Origin: Phytohabitans sp036906915
GTDB taxonomy: Bacteria; Actinomycetota; Actinomycetes; Mycobacteriales; Micromonosporaceae
Reading direction: 5' to 3'
Length of the DNA stretch: 64,000 nt
NCBI RefSeq assembly: GCF_036906915.1
Contig: NZ_JBAKHX010000003.1
Coordinates: forward strand, 124,001 to 188,000
Shown here: positions 51,036 through 59,241 of the stretch, one piece after another
How the letters are laid out: every line of letters starts with the position of its first letter
Numbering within the stretch: position 1 is the stretch's first letter
Translations under genes and position numbers: made by a program
The notes under the pieces: model-generated
Database searches by the model: none
What the model was told of the DNA's origin: nothing
What the model saw: the letters and a program-made list of their open reading frames with translations, nothing else

Positions 51036-51821
51036 GTGGCGCGGAACACCTATCGAATTCGCAATGAGCGCGCGCGTGCCCGCCGCGCATACTCGCAGAC
51101 CTTCCTGACCGACCGCGGTGCGCTCGGCCAGGTCGTGCGCGCCGCCCGCCCGGCGGAAACCGACCTGGTGCTGGAGATCGGCGCCGGCGCGGGCCACCTG
51201 ACCCGGGAACTCGCCCGGGTGGCCAACCGTGTCGTCGCGTACGAGGTCGACCCCGATCTGGCCGCCGGTCTCGACCCACCGTCCAATGTGGTGCTCCAGC
51301 AGCGTGACTTCCTGGCCGCCCGGCCGCCCCGGGAGCCGTTCGCGGTGGTGGGCAGCATCCCGTACGCGCTGACCGCCAGGGTCGTCGAGTGGTGCCTGCG
51401 TGCTCCGACGCTGACCTCGGCCACCCTGGTCACGCAGCTGGAGTACGCCCGCAAGCGCACCGGCGACTACGGCCGCTGGAGCCGGCTCACGATCGAAACC
51501 TGGCCCACGCACCGGTGGGTGCTGGCCGGGCGGATCGGGCGGCACAAGTTCCGGCCGGTGCCGCGGGTCGACTCGGGCATCCTGCGGCTGGAGCGGCGGC
51601 CGGTGCCGCTGGTCGAGCCTCGCCTCCTGGGGTCGTACCGCCGCCTCGTCGAGCTGGGCTTCAGCGGCGTCGGCGGCTCGTTGCACGCGAGCCTGCGCCA
51701 ACGCCATCCGGCCCGTCGCGTGGACGCCGCTTTCCGCGCGTGCCGCTTGGACCCGGGCCTGGTCGTGGCCTACGCCTGGCCCGAACAGTGGCTGACCTTG
51801 TTCCGCGCCCTAGCCCCTTGA
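51036..51821 (+). CDS. Erm-type 23S rRNA adenine N6-methyltransferase
   Basis: 261 residues of the KsgA/Erm family. SAM motif I is LEIGAGAGHLTREL; motif IV is VGSIPYALTARVV (SIPY for the usual NIPY). The Arg-rich start (RNTYRIRNERARARRAYSQTFL) is typical of actinobacterial Erm proteins. Methylating A2058 would give macrolide-lincosamide-streptogramin B resistance. GTG 51036 follows GGGAGAGGA (51019-51027). KsgA is less likely because KsgA has a different N-terminus and a conserved NLPY. Probably an intrinsic resistance gene; no antibiotic biosynthesis genes are nearby. Confidence 0.9.
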   Translation: MARNTYRIRNERARARRAYSQTFLTDRGALGQVVRAARPAETDLVLEIGAGAGHLTRELARVANRVVAYEVDPDLAAGLDPPSNVVLQQRDFLAARPPREPFAVVGSIPYALTARVVEWCLRAPTLTSATLVTQLEYARKRTGDYGRWSRLTIETWPTHRWVLAGRIGRHKFRPVPRVDSGILRLERRPVPLVEPRLLGSYRRLVELGFSGVGGSLHASLRQRHPARRVDAAFRACRLDPGLVVAYAWPEQWLTLFRALAP

Positions 51822-51946
51822 CGCCCGGTCGCGCCCGCCCGTCCGGTCGCGCCTCTCCACGTCCGCACGACGCGTCGCCCCGCACTCCGCGGCGTCGCGG
51901 CGTGGCGCCCCCGCGGCCGCGCGGCGTGGCGCCACGCTCTCCCCGC

Positions 51947-52005
51947 CGATCAAGGGCAAACGCACGTGGTTCGATCTCTTTTCCGCGTGCATTTGCCCTT
52001 GATCG
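51947..52005. repeat. Palindromic dispersed repeat, copy D
   Basis: Arms 51947-51969 and 51983-52005 (two mismatches) around the loop TTCGATCTCTTTT, identical to copy A and thus the same orientation. The satellite CCTCCTTGATCGACG follows at ~52013. It lies in the gap 51822-52279, which has no credible gene. Confidence 0.92.
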
Positions 52006-52060
52006 ATGGAGACCTCCTTGATCGACGCCGCCGGCGCCGCGCAGGCTGCGCGGAGGCCCG

Positions 52061-52249
52061 GCGTGCGGAGTGCGGTGCGTGCGGAGTGCGGTGCGTGCGG
52101 AGTGCGGTGCGTGCGGAGTGCGGTGCGTGCGGAGTGCGGTGCGTGCGGAGTGCGGTGCGTGCGGAGTGCGGTGCGTGCGGAGTGCGGTGCGTGCGGAGGC
52201 CGGGCGTGCGGAGGCCGGGCGTGCGGAGGCCGGGCGTGCGGAGGCCGGG
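52061..52249. repeat. Tandem repeats: 8 x 16 bp then 4 x 15 bp
   Basis: Eight exact copies of GCGTGCGGAGTGCGGT (52061-52188) are followed by four exact copies of CGTGCGGAGGCCGGG (52190-52249). The 16-bp unit is not a multiple of three, so every frame is translated in a rotating pattern and stays open; the long frames here are artefacts. Identity of copies indicates recent expansion. Confidence 0.93.
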
Positions 52250-52279
52250 CGTGGAGAGGCGCGACCGGACGGGCGGGCG

Positions 52280-52573
52280 CTATCGGGAGGACTTGCGGAC
52301 GCCCGGAAGGGCGCCGGTCAGCGCCATAGCGCGGAAGTTCAGGCGGGACAGGCCGAAGCGGGTCAGTATCCCGCGCGGCCGGCCGTCCAGCGTGTCGCGG
52401 GAGCGGAGCCGGACCGGGCTGCCGTCGCGGGGGAGGCGGCTGAGCGCGCGCACGGCCGCCTCCCGGGTGAGCGGGTCGGCGACCGCGCGCTTGAGGGCGG
52501 CACGCCGCTCGGCGTACCGGATGACCATCTCCTCGCGGCGGGCCTGGCGTGCGGTGAGGCTCCGCCGCGCCAT
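52280..52573 (-). CDS. rpsN: 30S ribosomal protein S14, zinc-free paralogue
   Basis: 97 residues starting MARRSLTARQARREEMV and ending LPGVRKSSR, with ALSRLPRDGSPVRLRSRD and GRPRGILTRFGLSR. It is the long S14 form without the CxxC zinc ribbon. The ATG overlaps the stop of the L33 gene by one base (TGATG). Zinc-free S14 and L33 copies replace the zinc-binding versions when Zur senses zinc shortage, which fits the palindrome upstream. Confidence 0.93.
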   Translation of the reverse strand: MARRSLTARQARREEMVIRYAERRAALKRAVADPLTREAAVRALSRLPRDGSPVRLRSRDTLDGRPRGILTRFGLSRLNFRAMALTGALPGVRKSSR

Positions 52574-52740
52574 CAGCGCTCCTCGCGGAATTCGACGTGC
52601 CGGCGTGCCCGCGGGTCGTACTTGCGTAGGGCCAGCCGGTCTGGGTCGTTGCGCCGGTTTTTGCGGGTGACGTACGTGAACCCGGTCCCCGCCGTGCTGC
52701 GGAGCTTGACGACCGGGCGGGCTTCGTTGCTGCGGGCCAT
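52573..52740 (-). CDS. rpmG: 50S ribosomal protein L33, zinc-free paralogue
   Basis: 55 residues: it starts MARSNEARPVVKLRSTAGTG and contains FTYVTRKNRRNDPDRLALRK, then DPRARRHVEF. Zinc-binding L33 has two CxxC pairs; here there is no Cys at all, so it is the zinc-independent type. On the coding strand a -10-like TATACT ends six bases before the ATG, so the mRNA is probably leaderless. First gene of the rpmG-rpsN operon. Confidence 0.9.
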   Translation of the reverse strand: MARSNEARPVVKLRSTAGTGFTYVTRKNRRNDPDRLALRKYDPRARRHVEFREER

Positions 52741-52754
52741 GCGCTTAGTATAAC

Positions 52755-52767
52755 GAAAACCGTTTTC
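52755..52767. promoter_or_regulatory. Probable Zur box in divergent promoter
   Basis: GAAAAC-C-GTTTTC is a perfect 6-1-6 palindrome in the 44-bp gap between rpmG and the COG0523 gene. It matches the AT-rich core of actinobacterial Zur sites, and both flanking units are classic Zur targets. It directly adjoins the rpmG -10 element (52747-52752). Confidence 0.75.
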
Positions 52768-52784
52768 AACAACTAGGAGGCGCC

Positions 52785-53966
52785 ATGCCCGCCGTCACGG
52801 TGCTGTCCGGGTTCTCGCCCGCCGCCACCCACGCCGTCGCCCGCACCCTGCTGGCGGACGACCCGCGACGGATTCTGATCCGGCACGACCTGACCGGCGT
52901 GCGCGACGGCGTCGTGCACCGGATCGTCCGCACGGCGCGCGAGGTGCTCGAAGATGAGCAGGTCACGCTGGTGCACGGCTGCGTCTCCTGCACTCTTCGC
53001 GAAGACGTGCTGCCGACGCTGGTGCGCATGGCCCGCGCGCACCCCGACCGCGACCAGGTGCTCCTGCTGCCGGAAGCGGTCGAGCCGGAGGCTGTGGCGG
53101 CCGCCGCCCGGTGGTGCCTGGTCGACGGGGCACTGGTCACCGATCACGTGCGCTTCGACTCGCACACCACCGTGGTCGACGCGGGGCGGTTGCTCGACGA
53201 CATCACCAGTACCGACTCGCTGAGCGACCGGGCCCTGCATGCCGCCGATGATGATCACCGCGCGGTCGCCGACGTCGTCGCGCGCCAGATCGAGTACGCG
53301 GACACCGTCGTGATGTGGGGCGAGGCGCCGGATGGGGCGTTCGACGGCGCGCGCCTCGCCGTGCTGCTGCAACGGCTCGCGCCGTGGGCGACCCACGTGC
53401 CCGCGGCGGGGTTCCGGCCCGAGGCGCGGCACCGCCCCGATACGCCCGGCGTGCTGGCGCGCGGGCTGGAGGGGTACCCCGTGGGCGTGCACGAACCGGT
53501 GGCCGACTGCGGCGTGGTGTCCGTGCTGTTTCGGGCGCGGCGACCGTTTCACGCTGAGCGCCTCAATGACGCGCTCGGCGCGATCGTCAGCCCGACGCTG
53601 CGCGGTCGCGGTCACCTCTGGCTGGCGAACCGGCCCGACACCGCCATCGCCTGGGACTCGGCTGCCGGTGGGCTATCGATGGGTTCGCTCGGGCGCTGGC
53701 TGGCCGCGCAACCCGAGGAGCGCTGGGAAGAGGCGAGTGAGGGCCGGCGGCTGGCCGCGGCGGTGGAGTGGGATCCGTATTACGGGGACCGGGGCAACCA
53801 GCTCGCGTTCGTCGGGCTGGGCCTGGACGCGGCCGAGCTGCACCGGCGCCTCGCCGCGTGCCTGGTCACCGACGACGAGCTGGCCGCCGGGGAGGACACG
53901 TGGATGACCTGGGCCGACCCCTTCGCCGGGTGCCTGCGGGTGGGGGAGAATCCGGTTCGTGACTGA
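52785..53966 (+). CDS. COG0523/CobW-like zinc-homeostasis protein with degenerate P-loop
   Basis: 393 residues. The metal motif is HGCVSCTLRED (Cys66-x-x-Cys69), and the C-terminal CobW_C domain is present (GVVSVLFRARRPFHAERLNDAL, LWLANRPDTAIAWDSAAGGLSM). The N-terminal strand LSGFSPAATHAVARTL occupies the place of the Walker A motif (GxxGxGKTT) but lacks Gly-Lys-Thr, so nucleotide binding is doubtful. Mycobacterial Rv0106-like proteins look similar and are Zur-regulated. ATG 52785 follows AGGAGG. Its stop overlaps the methyltransferase start by eight bases. Confidence 0.88.
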   Translation: MPAVTVLSGFSPAATHAVARTLLADDPRRILIRHDLTGVRDGVVHRIVRTAREVLEDEQVTLVHGCVSCTLREDVLPTLVRMARAHPDRDQVLLLPEAVEPEAVAAAARWCLVDGALVTDHVRFDSHTTVVDAGRLLDDITSTDSLSDRALHAADDDHRAVADVVARQIEYADTVVMWGEAPDGAFDGARLAVLLQRLAPWATHVPAAGFRPEARHRPDTPGVLARGLEGYPVGVHEPVADCGVVSVLFRARRPFHAERLNDALGAIVSPTLRGRGHLWLANRPDTAIAWDSAAGGLSMGSLGRWLAAQPEERWEEASEGRRLAAAVEWDPYYGDRGNQLAFVGLGLDAAELHRRLAACLVTDDELAAGEDTWMTWADPFAGCLRVGENPVRD

Positions 53967-54810
53967 CGATCCGTACACCGTGGTCTGGTCGGAACATGCC
54001 GCGCACCTGCACGTCGTCGCACGGGAGGAGGCGGGCTGGTACGCCGAGGTGGCCCAGGCGCTCATCCGCCCGCGCGACATGCTGGCGGTCGACATCGGCT
54101 GCGGCGGCGCGGGCATGACCAGGGCGATGGCAGCCGTGCTCGGCGCGACCGGCCGCGCGGTCGGGGTCGACGGCGACCGGGCGATCCTCGACGCCGCCAG
54201 GTCGGCGGTGCCCGACGCGCAGTTCCTACATGCCGATCTCGACGGCGACCTTGCCGACCTGCGGGCCGAGCTGGGTTCCCCGGCCGACCTCGTGTGGGCG
54301 TCCGCGTCCGTGCACCACGCGGGCGATCAGCAGGCCGCGGTCGACGCGCTGGCGACGCTGCTCGGGCCCGGCGGCCGGCTCGCGCTGGCCGAGGGCGGGC
54401 TGCCGCCCAGGCATCTGCCGTGGGACGTCGGGGTCGGCGAGCCCGGCCTGGAGATCCGGTTGGACGCCGCGCAGGACCGCTGGTTCGCCCGGATGCGGGC
54501 GGCTCTGCCCGGCTCCCGCCCGATGCCGTACGGCTGGACGGAGGCGCTGCGGCGCTCCGGGCTGACACACGTGACCACGCGCACCACCCTGGTGGAGCGG
54601 GTCGTTCCCTTGTCCAAAGAGGACGTCGAGCGGCTGCTGGACCGGCTCACCCACCGCGTGGACCGGCTCCGCCCGGCCGACCTGCTCGCGCCGGAGGACC
54701 TGGCGGCGTGGGACCGCCTGCTCGACCCAGCCGACGAGGCGTGGCTGGGCAACCGCACCGACCTGTCCTGGCTGGACGCCCGCAGCGTCCACATAGGAAC
54801 GCACCCTTAG
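53959..54810 (+). CDS. SAM-dependent methyltransferase
   Basis: 283 residues. Class I fold: motif I VDIGCGGAGMTRAM, the acidic end of strand 2 (VGVDGDRAIL), and LGPGGRLALAEGGLPP after motif III. GTG 53959 overlaps the COG0523 stop (GTGACTGA), so it is part of the Zur-controlled unit. Substrate unknown; linkage to zinc starvation is from context only. Its stop is interlocked with that of the convergent Hsp70-like gene. Confidence 0.88.
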   Translation: MTDDPYTVVWSEHAAHLHVVAREEAGWYAEVAQALIRPRDMLAVDIGCGGAGMTRAMAAVLGATGRAVGVDGDRAILDAARSAVPDAQFLHADLDGDLADLRAELGSPADLVWASASVHHAGDQQAAVDALATLLGPGGRLALAEGGLPPRHLPWDVGVGEPGLEIRLDAAQDRWFARMRAALPGSRPMPYGWTEALRRSGLTHVTTRTTLVERVVPLSKEDVERLLDRLTHRVDRLRPADLLAPEDLAAWDRLLDPADEAWLGNRTDLSWLDARSVHIGTHP

Positions 54811-56276
54811 GGTCGGGCCAGGGCCAGCCAGTCGCCTGCCGTCACGTCGGTGTCGGGTGGGACCAGCAGGCGGTCGAGGGTGCCCGGCGACGAAGCGGTC
54901 AGGTCCCACACCGCCCCGCTCGACAGCCGCACCCGGGCCAGCGGCACGCCGGCCAGGTATGCCTGGCCGGGCGACACCAGCCACCGCAGCAGACGCCCCC
55001 CGCCGGCGGGAATGTTCCACGACAGCGGCACCGTCGGCTCGGGTGACGTGCGTGCGGACACCCGGCGCTGACCGCTGACCGGCACCCAGCGTGCGGCGCC
55101 GCGCACCGTCGCAAGCTCCGGGTCGACGACACGGCGTAACGGCAGCCCCAGCCCGCGCTGGAGCAGGTCGGCCACCGCGGGCATGCGGGATCCGCCGCCC
55201 ACCAGCAGCGCCGCGGTGACGTCGTGCACCGGTACCCCCAAGCGGGCGAGCAGGTCGGTGCAGCAGGTCGCCGTGCGGCTGAGCAAGGGTGCGGCCAGCG
55301 TCGACAGATCCTCCTGCGACATCCGGTACGCGGGCGTGTTCGGCATCAGGAAGTCTTCGACCACGGCCGCGTCGCTGAGCTGGTGCTTGACGCGCTGGGC
55401 GAAGTCGGTAACGGCCATATCCAGCCGCAGGGTCGCCGGTGTCGACGAGCCGGCCGCGGAGGTGAGCGGCGCCAGCCACTGCTGGCCGTCGGTGCTGATG
55501 CGCCGGGCGAGCAGCGCGTCGATGTCGTGACCACCGCAGTCGTCGAGCGCGGCGTGGCCGAGCACCTCGTGCCAGCGAACACCGATGCGCACCAGCGCCG
55601 TGTCGAAGGTGCCGCCACCGAGGTCGTACACGAGCACCAGGTCGCCGGGGCGAAACGGTGCCCCGGCGATCGGTGCGAACGCGGCGGCTACTGGCTCGGG
55701 GAGTAGCTCGATCGTCTGGAACCCGGCGGCCTCAGCGGCGGCCACCATCCGGGTGCGCCGCACGTCGCTGTGTTGGCTGGCACTCTGCGACAAGTCGCCG
55801 CACGCGCGGGTCCCGGGGCCTGAGAGGCGGCTCCTTTCTTCGTCGCCGCGCTCCTCGGTCCAGTCGCCGCCGGCCCCGAGACCGCCATAACTGGCCGGGA
55901 CGGTGAGGACCGCCCGGTGGATTGGTGCCCCGTGGAGGCGTTCCGCCTCGGCGCGCAGCGTGGACAGGACCGCGACGACCTGTTCTACCGGCCGGAACCG
56001 CCGAGGGCCCAGCAGCACAGACGTGTCGTCCGCCAACCCGCGCTTGAACCCGGCGGCGAACGCCTCCGGGTCGGAGCGCTTGCGCCGTTCGGCGAGGGTG
56101 CCGACGAGCATCTGCTGCCCGTCCCAGAAGACCGCGGACGGCCATGTGGCCGCGCCGGTCATCGGCTCGGGCACCAGCACCGTAGTGTCGCCCGTGACCA
56201 CGGCGGCCGCCGACGAGGTGGTGCCGACGTCGACGACCAGGACGGGCGGCGCCGTGCCGTCAGAGGTCCCAGACAT
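54807..56276 (-). CDS. Hsp70-like ATPase with lipoyl-like C-terminal domain
   Basis: 489 residues. Actin/Hsp70 fold: phosphate 1 VVDVGTTSSAA, phosphate 2 VYDLGGGTFDTALV (canonical), adenosine motif LLVGGGSRMPAV. There is no Hsp70 substrate domain; instead the last ~75 residues (AYLAGVPLARVRLSSG...SPGTLDRLLVPPDTDVTAGDWLALA) look like a biotinyl/lipoyl barrel without the modified Lys. A ~38-residue insertion (GGDWTEERGDEERSRLSG...) follows PASYG and is absent from the sister gene. ATG 56276 overlaps the upstream gene by 17 bases. Confidence 0.82.
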   Translation of the reverse strand: MSGTSDGTAPPVLVVDVGTTSSAAAVVTGDTTVLVPEPMTGAATWPSAVFWDGQQMLVGTLAERRKRSDPEAFAAGFKRGLADDTSVLLGPRRFRPVEQVVAVLSTLRAEAERLHGAPIHRAVLTVPASYGGLGAGGDWTEERGDEERSRLSGPGTRACGDLSQSASQHSDVRRTRMVAAAEAAGFQTIELLPEPVAAAFAPIAGAPFRPGDLVLVYDLGGGTFDTALVRIGVRWHEVLGHAALDDCGGHDIDALLARRISTDGQQWLAPLTSAAGSSTPATLRLDMAVTDFAQRVKHQLSDAAVVEDFLMPNTPAYRMSQEDLSTLAAPLLSRTATCCTDLLARLGVPVHDVTAALLVGGGSRMPAVADLLQRGLGLPLRRVVDPELATVRGAARWVPVSGQRRVSARTSPEPTVPLSWNIPAGGGRLLRWLVSPGQAYLAGVPLARVRLSSGAVWDLTASSPGTLDRLLVPPDTDVTAGDWLALARP

Positions 56277-58317
56277 CGACCACGCTCCGATCATCGGACT
56301 CCCACACCGCCAGCAACTGGCGGGCGTCCGCGCTGAACCCGGCCCGCACCCGCTGCCCTGGCGAGCCCTGCACGCGGAGGACCTCATGGTCGCTGGCCAC
56401 GTCGTGGACGACCAGCACGGCGGTGCCGTCGGCCGTTTCGCCGGCGACGAGGCGCAGCTGACCGTCGGGGCAGGTGGCCGAGGTGGCGAAGGCGTCGGAG
56501 CCGCTCCGCGCGGCGTACCCCGGATTGCGGCGCGTCCACGCGTCGTCGGTGACCTTGTCGAGCCGGTCACCCGTGCGCAGGTCCCACGTGGTGATGGTCG
56601 ACCGCCGGTATCGACCGACGACCTTACCCTCGGCCTCGGTGGCGAGCCGCCACTGAGCCTCGTCGACGAGCACGTTCTCAGGCGTGCTCGGGTCGCGGAA
56701 CCGGGTGGCGAGCGTGCCGCTTTCGAGCTCCCACACCGAGACCCAGCCGTCCGCGTCCCACGCCACCAGACACAGCCGCCCTTCCGGCCCGACGAACACC
56801 TGCCCACCGCGCGGCGCCGCGTCACCCGGCGGCGGGGTCAGCTCGCCGACCACCGCGCCGTCGTCGACGCCGCGGACCCGCACGTACCGCCCGGCGGCGT
56901 CGCACTCGACGAGTCGCTGCCGGTCGGGCGCGAGCAGCCACGAGCCAACGACGTCGAGCCGCTGCCGGTGCCCCGGCGGCTGCTCGGCCAGCGCCTTCGG
57001 TGACTTGGCGGCGGCTGCCACCAGTACCGGACCGACATGGTCGCCGACGGCGGCGCGATGCGCGAGCAGCGTGCCCGCCTGCGGCGCTATGAGATCGAAA
57101 ACCCGCTCGTCCGGCGTGCGCACCTGCGCCACCACCTCGCCCGCCTGATAGGAGTGGCCCTCCGCGACGAGCCAGCGCGACAGCCGCCCGACTGCCCCAG
57201 GGATCTCCCACGACACCGGCTCGATCCGCCAGCGTGGCCGGTCGGCCGGCACCGTACGGGTGGCCGCACCCACCGACCAGCGTGCGGCACCGCGCGCCAC
57301 CGCCAGCTCGGGCTCGGCCGAGGTGCGGATCTGCTGGCCGAGCCCGATGCGCAGGGCAGGCTCGACCATAGGAAGGCGCGCGCCGCCGCCCGCCAGCACG
57401 ATCGCGGACAGGTCTTCGGGCGTGGCGCCGGCCTCCTGCACGACGGTCAGGCAGCTGGCCACCAGCCAGCGCAGGGCCGGCTCGGCGAACGCGGCCAGCC
57501 AGTCACGGGTCAGCCGGTATGGCGGGGTGAGCGGGGTCAGGTGGTCGGCGACCTCTTCCGCGTCGGCGAGTTGGTGCTTGAGCCGGCGGGTGAAGTCGAT
57601 GGCCTCGTAGTACGCCCGGAGGCCCGCGTCGTCCGGCGCGGCGAGGAGCGGCTCGATCCACGCCCGGCCCTCGGAGCGCAGGTCGTTGATGAGGAGGGCG
57701 TCGAGGTCGTGGCCGGCGGCCGACGCCTGGTGGGTGAGCTGCGTGGTGTGGTTGCCCCGCACCTGCACGACCGCCGTGGTCCAGGTCGCGCCCAGGTCGC
57801 AGACCAGCACCAGGCCGCCGGCCGGCAGACCGCTGCCGGTCTCTGGGTCGAGGGCGGCGCACACAGCGTCACTGACCAGCTCGACGTCTGGGAATCCGGC
57901 CGCCATGCCCGCCGCCACCAGCACGTCGCGCCGCGGGTCGCCGGGCAGGTAGTCGGCCGGCGTGGTCAGCGTCAGACGGTGGATCGGCGCACCGTACTGC
58001 TGCTGCCCCTCGGTGTGCACGGCCGTGAGGTAGGCGGCGAGCGCCTGCACGCCGGTGACCTCGTGGTTTTCCAGCCACATCGACGCCTGAGCGTCGACTG
58101 CCCGGCGGGGACCGTCTATGTAGCGCCGGGGAATGGCCCGTTTGCGCCGCTCCGCCGCCGTGCCGACGAGGTATCCGGTGTCGTCGAGGCACACCGACGA
58201 CGGCCACACGTAGGTGGCGCCGCCGGGCTCGCGGATAAGGCCGGACCGATCCCCGTCGACGAGCGCGACTCGGGTGCCCGACGTGCCGACGTCGACCACC
58301 AGGATCGGCTCGGCCAT
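56260..58317 (-). CDS. Hsp70-like protein with lipoyl-like domain and WD40-like C-terminus
   Basis: 685 residues. Phosphate 1 is VVDVGTSGTRVALV; phosphate 2 is VCDLGATWTTAVV, where GGGT has become GATW; adenosine motif VLAGGGARLPMV. A lipoyl-like barrel (SYQAGEVVAQVRTPD...APQAGTLLAHRAAVGDHVGPVLV) follows, then ~240 residues of WD40-like blades (DADGWVSVWELESG, STITTWDLRTGD, DVASDHEVLRV, RSVVDVWDL). The start is ATG 58317, six bases after GAGGT; the in-frame ATG two codons earlier is too close. Translationally coupled to its downstream paralogue. Confidence 0.82.
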   Translation of the reverse strand: MAEPILVVDVGTSGTRVALVDGDRSGLIREPGGATYVWPSSVCLDDTGYLVGTAAERRKRAIPRRYIDGPRRAVDAQASMWLENHEVTGVQALAAYLTAVHTEGQQQYGAPIHRLTLTTPADYLPGDPRRDVLVAAGMAAGFPDVELVSDAVCAALDPETGSGLPAGGLVLVCDLGATWTTAVVQVRGNHTTQLTHQASAAGHDLDALLINDLRSEGRAWIEPLLAAPDDAGLRAYYEAIDFTRRLKHQLADAEEVADHLTPLTPPYRLTRDWLAAFAEPALRWLVASCLTVVQEAGATPEDLSAIVLAGGGARLPMVEPALRIGLGQQIRTSAEPELAVARGAARWSVGAATRTVPADRPRWRIEPVSWEIPGAVGRLSRWLVAEGHSYQAGEVVAQVRTPDERVFDLIAPQAGTLLAHRAAVGDHVGPVLVAAAAKSPKALAEQPPGHRQRLDVVGSWLLAPDRQRLVECDAAGRYVRVRGVDDGAVVGELTPPPGDAAPRGGQVFVGPEGRLCLVAWDADGWVSVWELESGTLATRFRDPSTPENVLVDEAQWRLATEAEGKVVGRYRRSTITTWDLRTGDRLDKVTDDAWTRRNPGYAARSGSDAFATSATCPDGQLRLVAGETADGTAVLVVHDVASDHEVLRVQGSPGQRVRAGFSADARQLLAVWESDDRSVVDVWDL

Positions 58318-58531
58318 GGGCATACCTCGCGCATCGCTCGAAGGAGGTTTCCGCTTAGTCTCGACGAGTCTGGCACCTCCGTCCACCCTCCGGTGACCCA
58401 CCGCATTGGTCATCTGCCACTTCTGAATCCACCCGAAACAATGTGGTAACAATCAATGCGCCAATCCGATCGGGGCGCCGCTCCGAACTACCTATGTGCA
58501 CGCGACGCTAAGGGGCGGGAGGCTGTCTGGC

Positions 58532-59158
58532 ATGAGTGACGGCGGAAACGACGCGGCCCGCCGGGCCGACCATCTTTCGGCCGTGCCGACGCCGCCCCCT
58601 GACCCGGCTGCCGAGGCCGACACCCTCCTGCGTGCGGTGGCGCGTGGCGACGAGGCGGCGTTCACCCGGCTCTACGAGCTGGTCGCGCCCCGGGTGTACG
58701 GGCTCGTGCGCCGGGTACTACGTGACCCCGCACAGGCCGAAGAGGTGGCACAGGAGGTGCTGGTGGAGGTGTGGCGCACCGCGACCCGGTACGACCCCGC
58801 ACGCGGATCGGCCACGTCGTGGATCTTCACGATCACACACCGCCGGGCGGTCGACCGGGTGCGGTCCGAGCAGGCCGGAGCCGAACGCATCCGCAAGCTC
58901 GCCGCCACCTCCGCCGAGACGCCGTACGACGAGGTGGTCGACCAGGCCACCGTGCACCTGGAGCAGCAGCAGGTGCGGCGGTGCCTGCAGGGCCTCACCG
59001 GCCTGCAACGCGAGGCGATCACCCTCGCCTACTACGAGGGCTATACGTACCGCGAGGTCGCGCAGCTTCTCGACACCGCGTTACCGACGATCAAAACACG
59101 AATGCGCGACGGACTGATCCGCCTGCGCGACTGCCTGGGTGTGGGGGCGGTCGCATGA
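58532..59158 (+). CDS. SigK-like ECF sigma factor
   Basis: 208 residues. Region 2: AFTRLYELVAPRVYGLVRRVLRDPAQAEEVAQEVLVEVWRTATRYDPARGSATSWIFTITHRRAVDRVR; region 4: LTGLQREAITLAYYEGYTYREVAQLLDTALPTIKTRMRDGLIRLRD. This is the SigK type, and an RskA-like gene follows. ATG 58532 has CGGGAGG nine bases upstream; GTG 58496 would add 12 residues. The stop (59156-59158) overlaps a mini-ORF. Confidence 0.93.
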   Translation: MSDGGNDAARRADHLSAVPTPPPDPAAEADTLLRAVARGDEAAFTRLYELVAPRVYGLVRRVLRDPAQAEEVAQEVLVEVWRTATRYDPARGSATSWIFTITHRRAVDRVRSEQAGAERIRKLAATSAETPYDEVVDQATVHLEQQQVRRCLQGLTGLQREAITLAYYEGYTYREVAQLLDTALPTIKTRMRDGLIRLRDCLGVGAVA

Positions 59159-59241
59159 CTGTGCTAACTGGCGCTCGCCTTCGCTCGCGCGGGTTGGTGC
59201 GCTCCCTGCGCTTTGCCGCGGCTGCGGGAGGCGGCGCATGA
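59155..59241 (+). CDS. 28-residue mini-ORF from a repeat, coupled to the sigma gene
   Basis: ATG 59155 overlaps the sigma TGA (ATGA). The peptide begins MTVLTGARLRSRG, continues RSLRF, and ends AAAAGGGA before TGA 59239-59241, which overlaps the next mini-ORF. It is homologous to that second peptide. Probably a translatable repeat rather than a working protein, yet it preserves translational coupling. Confidence 0.55.
   Translation: MTVLTGARLRSRGLVRSLRFAAAAGGGA

Noticed and set aside
51036..51821. KsgA (16S rRNA dimethyltransferase)
   Set aside because: The N-terminus is Arg-rich and Erm-like and motif IV is SIPY; the RLR leader ORF also supports Erm.
52061..52249. CRISPR array
   Set aside because: Units are directly adjacent without spacers and no cas genes are nearby.
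51966..52753. Overlapping plus-strand frames encoding Cys/Arg-rich repeat proteins
   Set aside because: They arise from the 16-bp tandem repeat, which keeps all frames open, and then run antisense to rpsN and rpmG.
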